A stretch of 64,000 bases of DNA from Opisthorchis felineus (lineage: Eukaryota; Platyhelminthes; Trematoda; Opisthorchiida; Opisthorchiidae), in the NCBI GenBank assembly GCA_004794785.1, contig SJOL01010102.1, positions 185,034 through 249,033 of the forward strand. The letters are read 5' to 3'. Made by a program: the position numbers and the translations under genes. Positions 41,101 to 53,100 of this stretch are shown piece after piece; positions within the stretch are counted from its first letter, which is position 1; every line of letters begins with the position of its first letter. The notes beneath the pieces were generated by a model that saw nothing but the letters and a program-made list of their open reading frames with translations, was not told the origin of the DNA and ran no database searches.

Positions 41101-44100
41101 GTTTCAACGATGTTGTTTGGTCTGCTAGCAGGTGAATAAATATTTCATCTTATTTCTTCAGCAATATGCCGTTATGTAGGTCATAGTGGTGTCATATTTG
41201 GTTTTTAAGGCTGGTTCTCTCTCTGTACATTAATTTTGAGGACTGCGGCTGTTTTTTAGGAATCCCGTTACTGGTTTTTCGCCATAATTATCCGTCCAAA
41301 TACAGTTATTGTCGACACCACTGTCTTCGATGTTCGGACTTAAGAATTAGCGTATATTACACCTGAGAATGAATAAGTGGAATGCTCACCAGGCCTATAC
41401 ATTTCATAAATGTGACGAAATCATTCTGCTAGCCCGTCAGTAGACCAAACTCAAGTTAGAGATGATATTTTCCTTCAACACATCCCTTGTGAAAATCTTC
41501 GTAGACAGTCCATAGGCTGGGCTGGACGAAGCGTTTACGCGTGATTCGTTGTGCATTTGGGTACCTGGGACTAGAAACATAGTCCACTGGATCTATCCAA
41601 ACACATATGCTGCACAAACATCACCTCTTGTTTCAGCCAAAATTAAATTCAAAAACTCGGTCCACTTTCCTCCATTTGGCACTACTGATAAGGTTTATGA
41701 GAACTCTGGATAGCCCACTATCAGCATCGACCGTCCTAGGGTTCATCAGATAGGCTCGGTACGCGAATTCCCGAAAAAGCTGAAGCCGGTTTATGGGCTG
41801 TCCAGAGTGTTCATCAACTACTCCATCTTATAAGTAGCGCCTTGTGAAGGAAAGTACTTCGACATCTTCACAATTTTTCCAACGGAAACCCAAATCTCAT
41901 AGTGCCAACAATCTGGACCGAATTTGATCCGGATTTGACAGAAAAGCTAGGAGGCCGTTCAGACTGTAATTACTAAGTTTTTAAATCAAAGTCCATCATT
42001 ACTGGGTGTGATGTTACGGTCACAGTGCTTCATGCACTTAAATAGAATCATCAGATTCACTTTACAGATGTGCACATACCCTAATTTGGTCACTGGACGT
42101 ATCCGATTTGTCTGTCTAGGGAAACCTCAGAAACGAACGTGCATCCAAACTGTACGAATCACAGTGATGGTACGTACCCTCCTAGGATTTGGATTGTTCT
42201 GACAAAACCAAGCATAGTGGCTGGATGCGGTGCAGGAATGTGAATGGTCACCCAGCTTGACCCCGGAGGACCGGTCCCACCTACACATTTGCCCACTGAC
42301 AGCCGAATTCCCCTAGCCAGATCAAACAGCACACAGAGAGACACACTCACAAGGTCATTCTTGCCCTGGCTAAGCTTAAAGGTTAAGTTCACAGTTAGTT
42401 CACGCAAGACAACGGTCTTGTTTGCTGTTTCTTTCACGTAACTATTTATTTGTAAAAAGCACTCGACAAAGTTTACGCACTGTAGGGAAAACGTTTAAAC
42501 CTGTAAACTTACCAAAGATGGACTTACTCCATGAACGTTCGCAAAATGAGGCAGTTGGTTTTAGGCTAAAGCACCGAGATCATTCCAGCTTTATTTTTAT
42601 CATTGAATACTCTCTAGAGAAAGCAACTCTCAAGAGAGAAGAATCACGGTTGGCCCCATAAAATTCCCTTCCGAAGTGACATCACTGAACTGTATGGTTC
42701 CAGCGTGACGTTTATGGTTTCACATAAACGTCACGTAGAATAAGATAGGAGTAGTTGGTTTTTACATTCAATGTCCACCCATTCCTAGCAGTTCCCACTT
42801 CGTCACTTCTTACTTCAAACCAATAATTCCATTCTCTCCCACCCCCTTTTAAGGCGTGCTGGCGGCTGTCTTTAGTCTTAAAGATCTTGTGGACATGATG
42901 TCAATTGGAACCTTATTCGCCTATTCTCTGGTTGCCTTGTCTGTGCTCATTTTACGGTAAGAAAATTGTTCCCTAGACCATGGAAGTCCATCTGGCGTAC
43001 ATCTGTATGACACATCCTTGTATATACTTTTTTACTGGATCATGTGGTCCTCACCGAGCTCGATATAGCTCAGTGATTAATACGTAAACAGGAAGGTCGG
43101 TTGTTCTAACCCCTTCCTCTGCATCTCGACTGCTACTGTCTTGGCTTGGACAGCCTGGCAGAACAGCCCACGTGTTTCTTCGGGGTGGCTAGGCACCGAA
43201 TGGATGTTACATCTGAAAGATTATTTTTCTGTTTTTCATTACGTAGTGCGTTTATGTGTGCCATACATAGGCTCACCTTTATCATATGAACAGATGGGGT
43301 CATTACATACCGATACTGGTCTTTGGAAAGTTCACTTCACTAGTTTGGTGGATGGAATGAACTGGGAACTAATTGTCCCAGGTACCAAGGCGGCCTTCAC
43401 TAAGGGTCATTCCTTACAAAAAATTTATTTGTGATCGGGTTTTTCAGTGGAATCTAATTTAATCAAGCCAGCTGGGGCCACATGATGCAGCTACGCTTAA
43501 CCTATGAAAGTTATGTATCTGTAGAAACGTTGGTGCGGTACAAGAGCTAGGCAGACACTAAAAGTGTTCAGCGAAGACAATCACATGCTACGGTTCTAAT
43601 TGTGAAAATCGATTTCTCCAAACTTAGCAACCTAGGCTGTGATCTATCATAGCTAGAATACGATCGTTCGCCTTGTATCCCTCTCCCAGAACCGCTGGGC
43701 TATTTTACTACAATACCGCTGACCGTGTTCTGATTCACAGTGGTTTAGTATTTGTTTTTTTTTGTACTCATACGTGTGTTTGAGTTCTGCGAAACGTCCG
43801 CGTTTTCCAAGATGCGGCTTTTTCCAGTTAAATGGCGAAGTTCCCCTACTGCTGAGCACTCACTCGTGCCACATAGCTGACACTGTTAGCACTTGGTTTT
43901 AAAGTTTTATGAAGTTTTATGGCAAAACCAGATGAGAGAAATGGTGCTTCACTCACGTATAGCCATGCTAGTTTATTTGAATAATAAGCAACAAAGGTCG
44001 TACAGCTATGCTGTTTGTTTTTCAGCCGAAAATCAGTTTGGTCGGGGATTAGTATTACCAGCAAATCAAGCTTTTTACTATAAATTGACTGTATCAGATA

Positions 44101-47100
44101 TTTCTAACTTATAGTTAAATTCACATTTGATTGTTTTTTTTAATTGTTTGCTGTTCAAAAGTTTGTGTTACGTTGCCACCGTCCATTGCTTGAACATTCT
44201 GTGTTGCAGAGGTCAGCAAGAGACGGTAGGCTCGTCTAACACATTGAGTGTCGAAACCAATGAGATCGCACATCTGACGTATTCAGATGAATTAAATCAA
44301 GAGTATCAAGAGATCGACCGACAGGATGGCACGGAATCAAACAATGAAAGGCAAGTAAATTTAGTTTGAGTTACCAGTAAACCCGGAGGAGAAGCGAGTT
44401 TCATGTTCTGCCTGTAACTACCTAACCATTTCACTAATTATCACAACCCTTATTTGTACAAAACATGCGGAAAATTAGTTCTTTTATCTCCATACAACCC
44501 TTTCTTGTCCTGGTTCGTTCTAGCTAATGGAGAGACAGTGGACTATCGTTTGACCTTTTTCGTTGCAAACCACCAGATTGCAGGGGATAGCCTGTCAGGG
44601 AGCAATATTAGGAACGACGCTCGACTTCAGTGCGTCCAGGTCTTGAAAGTAGTCAACAAGAACAATCAAAACAGAACAGCAAGAAAGCGATTCCAAAGTA
44701 CGATGTGGATGCACAGTCAACGAATCTTAAAACAACTCATAATTCGTGTTTTCTGTGTTGTTTTAACAGCATATCCCTCAAAGAAATTAAATATCTTCCT
44801 AAATAAGATTTGTCCGCTATGTATCATATCAAAAATGAGTATATCAGAACTACTGACCGGAGTTTTGAATGGTGTCGTATTCTCATTCCCTGCATAGTTC
44901 ACAAGCGAATTTGACTAACTGGACCCCCGGAGTCCCCGTTTCGCCGGAATCGTTCACACAATACGTAAAGTTATGTTTCTTGCCCGAATGCGGACACGCA
45001 GAACCGACGCCAACATCAGAATGGATCACTTTGACTAATTCTTACTTACTGTGTAAGTTACTGAGAGTAAATCTCCGGTTTTCTGTTCATATACAGACAA
45101 ACGTTTGCCTGACGAAGTGTGGCAGTTGAAAACAGCATGTTATGTGTAATTCCAGAAACGTTTTGTATCAGGGGACATTGTTATCATTTTCTTCCAAATA
45201 TGTTGTAAACAACAAATGTCACACAAATCCTCGAACAAGTATAGTTGTTGGATAACATTAACGCGATAAAGTATTTTTGAGCAGCTTTGTTAGCAAACGC
45301 TAGCAGTTTTTATTGACGCATCAGCATTGTCTGCATCTCATAAGTGGTGGAAAACGGCAACAGAGCATGCAGTAGCTTGGTTATTGCATGCAGCAGATTA
45401 GATCGACATTACATTCATGCCAACACGAATTCAAAAAGTGCTCTTTTGAACGCACAGCTCCTGTTTTCTGGTTGCTGGTAATATGTTGTTTATCCACCAA
45501 CAATCTACAATTTTCTGCCCTTTTACCGTCCGTAATTTTAAGCTTTATTCTCTAGAACCTGGCTTGAATAGTGAAATCCCTCGGATTATAATATGGTGCC
45601 TAGATTTCAGCACCACAGGGTCTTAGTTCTTTCTCATGTTTCGGACATTTCGGATCATAGTGAATCGTTTCACGCTGTACCCACATCCGAAAGTAAAGCC
45701 GTATAAGTTTCTAAACACCACATAATCGTTTATCTTACCAGTTACTCCACGTGTGTGAAGTAAATCGATTAGCATTCGCAAGCGAACATTCATTCCAACA
45801 AAAATTGCGCGCAACCAGCACTGCCGTTTTATTTCAAGTCAGCTGTTTGATAACAGGTACTTGAATGTTTATACAGCCCCCGAAAACGACAGAATACCGA
45901 GGAGGCTGCCAGCAGTCATTTACAAGGTAGCTAAGAATGGAGCTCATCTGTGCATCTCTCTCTCAAATATACTTTTCAATTCTTGCTTTTTTATTACCTT
46001 ACACATACCCAAAACTTATACCAATCGACGTCGTAGTAATTTTACTCACCAGAGCAGTTGTTTAAGCCCCGATGGACTGGTGGAAGACGAGATCACTTCT
46101 CGGATCAGGAAGGCCGGGAAAGTTTCGTAAGTTTGTCGGTCAAGTGCGGAGTATAAGCTGTGACATTACGATCTGTATCGCTTCATGGATCAAGAGCGTG
46201 ACCCCTGCGTAGAAAGGATGTACGAGAACGCTCGGCGTTTGGTGATTGGTGTCTTTGAAGCACTGGCGGTGTCTGGGGTCAGCAATGCTGAGGTGTGGCT
46301 TTTGGAAGTACTAACTCTCCCTCGATGGATACGCTACTCATTTTTCGTAGGTTACACTGACTAAGACATGTAGTTCACATACCAGAGGACCGTGCGCCTT
46401 GAAGAGCTCTTTTTGCCCAGCCATGTGCTGAGTGGAAGCGACCGAAAGGTGGACGGCCTTTGACCTGGCAATGAAAGGACCAGTCACTAAGCTCACTCAA
46501 GTTAAGATCTGTCACCCCACTTCAATGGGGACACCGGGACTCAACTCATCAATGGCTCATGACACGCAGTCACTGGCATACATGCATCAAAGCTGTCACC
46601 TTGTGTGCGTAGCTGTGTGGTTTCCTGTCCCTAAAAATAACTAGACTGAGTCAAAACGAACTAAATGAGTAAGCAATGGCAATGCCTGGCTATATCTCTC
46701 CCTCTTTCCCATTTTCCAGCGGGAAAAATCTGTAGAAGCGGGAACCAACTTACCGCCGGTACATTGTTTATAGCTGATAATCTGAACTGAACTGAACGCG
46801 TACTGTTCACTTGCTGACAGCATATTGCTTTGTATATACTAACCATGCCAAATCGACCTTATGACAAATAGGCTGTCAACCTGTATCTAACCAGTGTTCA
46901 CCATAGAGGAAATAGGAAAATTTCTGCACCATAGATCGTCACTGCATATTGTTCTATCGTTTGCGGTCCCAAGATGCAAATGTTGAACTTGGCCTGACAG
47001 TTGTGTGTACGGTGGGATGGGGTGATACACTCTAAATGAAGAATGCTTCCTGTTTGACAAAACCCCTCTGGATACAATATGACTAGCCCTGAACATTGTC

Positions 47101-50100
47101 TATTCTGATTAACACGCGGAGTAGATCACTTCGGTCACCAAAACTCTGTACACCAAAACCCTCATTAAGTGCGTGTTGAAGAGCCTGGTGGAAATGTCTG
47201 CTTTGGCGAGGTGGACGCTGTAGACAGGTGTGTGAAAGGCTACCTTAATACAATACACATGTATAATGTAATATTCATTACTGTTTGAGGGTGGAGTTTG
47301 AAAGTTTACCGTTGAGAAAATGAGAGGTTGATTTTTCCTCGAATGTCGCTAACTGTTGGTTCCAGTTTGATAAGCTGTTATTTTGGACGTGATAAAACAG
47401 AAATCTGACGGGACCGATCAAAACCGTCCACCGTAGGGAGTCATCTTTGTGAAATAGTGCGCTGTGGAGGATTCTTGCCTCACTTCAAAATGCACGGGTG
47501 GTTAAAGCAGAAGAATAAGGGCAGTAACTTGGTTTATTTGGTCAATGATCCTGGATTTCCGGGAAGCAAAAGAGCCTAATCTATTTGTTATCCCACACAA
47601 GGTAATTTTCAACTAGCTGGTAAACTGGTCAGTACAGTTGAACTCGCTCGCACCCGTTACTGAAATGATTCACAGAAGGCCTTCATGTTCGTAAAACAGT
47701 ACAGATAAGCATGTGGTGTTACGCGTTCTTGGGGCTATTATAAAATATATCTAATCGTATAATTCATTTGACCTCCAAACTGATGTTTTACTTTGACAAT
47801 GACATACCAGGCAGCATGTGATTTCAAAAGCATGACTTTACGGTGTATCAACCTAGGTTGTTGAGCGTCCACCTATGCCATCCCGTTTAAGACAAAACCT
47901 CAGTAAGACACTAAACTAGAGTATCAATGACCTATTGCATGTCTCTCAAGCAGCGGCACTAAGCGAGCACAGATATTTACCAATTCTGGCCAATTTCACT
48001 TTTGTCCGCGCCGAACAGCTCCGAGTTCTCCAAAAAATTACATCAGCTCGGAGGCTGCATTTTTAAGAACTCCACTTTCTTTGCTGTCTTTCAAGAGAAC
48101 TCATTTAATGAATTCTGTAAGGCCATCAGTTTACCTTCAGCGGTGGCATTTTCAAAGGTACACTACTTTGGGGAATCGACGCGTGCTAGATTCCTAACGT
48201 TAGGGTTTTCTCCTGTCGTCAATGGCACATCGATGCTTTTGATGAACCGACCGCCAGTCTGCCAGCAGGTTGTGTCTGCGATCGACTTTGCTCTGCGATC
48301 CATTGGGACGACTGGGTTTAATGTCAAGTAACATGACTTTTCGATCGAAATGTGCGTATCCTTTAAGGTAGTCAATGTGCACATGACCTTGAAAGTTATG
48401 TCGTCACCTTCACTGATAATCTAGCCTTGAGAAAATTTAGCAGGAACCTCCAGCTGAACGTTTTAGGGGCATAGTAGGGAGCCGCTTACATCGGTAGTGT
48501 TTTGGCGAAGGATGTACACATCATCGTACCCTGATTCCGAGTTTTTCGTAGGAGGACAAATAATCCTTTCGGCAAATATCTTCCTTTTTGTGCACAAATT
48601 CCGTGAGATTTGTATAGCATATATAGCAACAGGACCCTTCAAACAGAGAATGACTGTGAGGCCAAAGTGGGAAGGAAACAAATTTGTTCAGGATTTTCGG
48701 TACAACTGTCAGCAAGTTGAAAAGGATAATCTAAGTAAACAAATGGTCTAAAATATTAAATTAATGGTATATATATTATATTATATATATAAAATACATG
48801 TAATATATTATATATATAATATAAGATATAATGTAGTATACTTTATATTATATATATTATATGTATATTATATATACATATATATCATATATGATATAAT
48901 AATGTAATATGTATCGTATATTGTATATATATTATATAGTATATATATCATATTATATACGTCACATATATTAAATTAAATATCAAATATTAAACCATTT
49001 GACCGCATATTTTGTTTACACATCCCGCAAGAGCGTTTCGCATTGTGCAGTCAAATTTTAGGTGAGTTTTACTTGAAAGAAGATACCTTTTTGTGATGGA
49101 TGCTCGGGCAATGCAACTCACCTTCCAAGAATGTGGAGACAAACATAGGTTTAAGTAACAGTTCGAACAGCAGTACAAAAGTACACCACAATAGAAGTCC
49201 GCCTTTTCGATAGTTACAGAAGCGGGTACGCTGAGACATCGATGAAAGATTTGTAATAGCGGAAAAAAGGACAGTAAGTTTTGTGGGAACCCAAAACTTT
49301 TTTATATCGTGAACTGTGGTTTGTCCAGGTACTGGTGGCTAATATCCACACTGCGATGGCTTGCTGTGAATTAATTCCGTTATTTTTTACTGGTGGATCT
49401 TGCGGTGGAAGAATTAATTTCAACTTGATTCCATTTTGATTCTACCACCATGCCCGGAAAATTTGTCGTCTCCAAAATTTCCCTAAAACATTGCTTTGGT
49501 GGAGCTCCAGAAATTCCCATGAACAACCTCCGCGAGATGAAACAGCCAAATAGGCATGAGCTTAACCTGCATAGTACCATGAGGCTAAATGTGGGCTGCC
49601 GTCCTTGAGCTGTGGTCAATTCGGCTTGTTAGGTTGCTAATGCTATCCACAGCCTAGTCTTGTTATGTCCACTATCATTCGCCGATTCTTCCCCCAACCT
49701 CTCATATAAGTCAGTCTTATTAAAAACACATATTGGAAATAAAAGCTTACAAATTGTCAAACACCAGGTCATCGCAGTTTAAAAAAAAACTACCATCGTC
49801 ACTTTTTGGAGTGGCCAGCTTCAGCAAAGACCGTTCTTCAAAACCGATCACTCTTAGTCTGTTCTACAGAATATCAGAATTCTCTCGTAAGAGGTGACCT
49901 CAGGTCGTTCTCCTACAGTAACCTCTGAAGACACGAGAAAACCGATAGGACCACCGTTAGCATTTCATTTAAAAACAGTGATGCCAGGTAATAGCAAATT
50001 GGAACCATCATTACTTCCACCTTTCCATTTTATTGAAGTTGGCAGACCGTGGTAAAGTTTTGCTGGCTAACCCGCTAGCTTCATGTGTCACCTGACATCA

Positions 50101-53100
50101 GGGGACATCATTGTTTCATACGATTGAGGAGAATGTTGGTAACTCACATAGCGTAGATGATCATTCATATGATCGCAGCTATTGACTTGCCTAGCTCAGC
50201 AAACAAACGAGCGACCATTGTTTCCATTATATGAGTGTGCAACACATGTTTGTTTGTATCTTCACTATTCTAACGCTTAATCCTTCTCGCAGTACTGGTT
50301 ATTGGGATCTCTCAACAATGTCCTGAGTTTTGAAATCTTAAAATTTGTGTGATGTGCACAGCTGAAGGCGGAACTCTTCACCTGCGAGGCCCTTCGCAGT
50401 CCTCTCACACTCCGCTCCCTAGGATGAACAGCTATCACAAAACTATCTGTCCCTGAGATCTACATCGCAACATTCTTCATCCCAGTCTTTGTATTTTCCG
50501 CACTTTGATGCAAGCTTACTGTCAACTTTTTCTGGAAAGCATCACAAAAGTCATTCCTTTTTTGCCTTTCAGTAATTGTCATTATATTCTTGAACGCCGG
50601 CTTGATTTATTTTGACGGTGATAATGGTCAAGGCAATTTTGTCTACTTTGTGTTCGCCTGGATCACCATAGTCATCTTCGGTTGTTGCTCGATACTTTTG
50701 TGCATCAGTCTAGCACGACAACCTGCTAACCAAGCGAAGGTGTCCTTCAAAGTAAGTTGAAAGCCTCTCCAACACACCGAGTCCGTCTTGTAGCCACTTC
50801 AGTTTTCATTCATGTGTAGGTGCTGAACAGTATAACTGAGAACTTGAAATAATCCTGCCCTATCAATAAGAGAATTAGTTAAAAGTGGCCACACCGGACA
50901 TTAACTTTTGATTTCAAAACTTCTATAATTAGCGAGGTAGACTTTCAACACTAGACGGTATTCAGTTTACAGATGCTCGTAGTAAGCTGAATGAGACGTT
51001 TCCATCAGGTAGGTTGCAATTTCTTTTCCACGCGTATGTTCACACTACTTTGTTGAGGCCTGATTTTGAGCAACAGAAGACCTATACGGTGTCCCTGATC
51101 AATTGACTAAACTTCGTGGTCCGAAGGGAATGTAGCGGTTCTGTCCAGTGGTTATTCACACCTAACTTCTGAGGTTAACAAGAACTGTCAATACATTTTA
51201 CGCCACACAGTCTCCATTACCACTTCGAATTGGCCTACAACATTGGATTCAATTAAAGGCATGTGTCTTCGCAAAAATTCAACCATCTGTAATATTTATG
51301 CACAGATATATAATCGCACCAGGGGATTGTAACACTGTTCCTATATAGAGAAATTACCGTTTGCCAAAACTGCATTCTTTGCCATGCTGTGACATCTTTG
51401 GAAGAGACTGACTCCCTGTGAGGCCCACTGACACCCTTGGGCATTCAGAAAAATGGGGATACTTGACGAGTTTACTGGCACTGGCCCAAGGTATTCGATT
51501 TTATCAAGCTTGACAATAAATCAGGTTGTTAAACTTTGTCTTGCAAGCTGCATATTGAGTTAAAGATTGCGTTAATATGAGTAACTTTGAAAAGCGTATA
51601 AGACAGGAGTAAATATCCACACATGCGGACTGAAAGGCTATTTAGCCAAACGCTTTTGGAAAAATCCGCTCTTGGAAACTTTTTTTCTGCCCTTGAAAAA
51701 TCTAGGTGCCCGGTGTACCATGGATACCGGCTCTGAGCATGCTCATCAACTTGCATCTGATGTTCCGAATGTCTGGGACAACTTGGGTATTTTACGCTGT
51801 CTGGATGCTTATTGGTAAGTCACACAAGCCGGAGTCCTGACAAATTTGAAGATCACTGATTAGGATAACACGGACCTTTACCTCCCGCTCACTCTTTAGT
51901 AAGGGTCTACTGAGATTGCGACCTTTTTCGGTTTCACGGTATTCCAAAATTTTCAAACGACTTCATAAAGAGAGCTTACTGCCTGTCCGGCAGCTGGTTT
52001 CTTGCAGTTTTTGGTGGCAAACAAAAGGTCGAAAGGATTTATGAACGCTTAGGGAAGTGATAATTTTCAAGTTATCAGTGTGGGAATACTAATGTGGCCA
52101 GACAACTGAAACAAACCACAAGCCGGCATATATTGACTGAACAGTTTACAACCATTCGCCTAGAGACCCTTTATAGGTCATGCCCGAATATTGTACTGCA
52201 GAGAACAGGTGAATAAGCGGCATCCTGGTTTTCTTGTCTCGCGAAATGTGGGTAGCTTGGGAAGCTGCTCAGATGGCCATTCATGTGTTCACCGAGCTTA
52301 ACAATCAGCTTGCAGACGTTTCCTCACCAGTCAAGGAGATATCACCAGTGCGCAGTTGAGTGGATATTTCCTCCTTATCTGCTTGTGGTTATATAGCTTC
52401 CANTCTTCGACAGCCCACGACCGGTTTCGCCCTTCTTGGGGCTCATCAGGTAGGCGCAGTCCCCGAGTTTCCGTCAACCTTATGTTCTACTTGAAACCAA
52501 ATTGCACGAAATTGGCGAAATACACTCATCTGCAAACAAATTTGGTTTTGCGAGAGACTCGCCTTATGAGTAGTGCATTACGAATGCACATGTATCGCGA
52601 TATCTCGAATATCGTAGCAACTGGAACATGAGGCGGCCTGGTGCAGCACATTCAGTTGCCTGGAAACATCACAAACGAGAGATTCAACTGGGTTCCAGGT
52701 GAGTCTCTCGCAAAACTAAATTTGTTTGCAAATGAGTGTATTTCGCTAATCTCGTGCAATTTGGTTTCAAGTAGAACATAAGTTTGACGGAAACTCGGGG
52801 ACTGCGCCTACCTGATGAGCCCCAAGAAGGGCGAAACCGGTCCTGGGCTGTCGAAGAATTTTCAGCAACATTATGAGTAGTGCATTGCGAATATCCAATA
52901 TCATTTTATGTGATTGGGTAGTCGGTATACGCCTTTCTTGTAATCTTATTGATCCGTTTGCAATCGGCGGACGACGTATTACCCTTCTGCTTGCATGGTT
53001 GGATAGATCTATGTTGCGACTGTCAAGTATCTTTCTTTTTCATCGCTGTTGCTACAATAATTTTGTTGAACTCAACTCTTTGCAGGTATTTTTATCTATT

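Larger units (their letters stand above)
45053..50572 (+). other. Intron 11 of the transporter gene (5.5 kb)
   Basis: It starts GTAAGT and ends GCCTTTCAG. It holds a LINE fragment at 46.0-46.85 kb and an AT-rich tract at 48.77-48.98 kb. Nothing else was recognised. Confidence 0.7.

Noticed and set aside
44355..44360. GTAAAT as the donor of exon 10
   Set aside because: It gives phase 0, and exon 11 then stops after six codons.
44454..44897. 147-codon open frame inside intron 10
   Set aside because: It lies between two family-supported exons, shows no CAT similarity, and the GC donor and acceptor around it join in phase without it.
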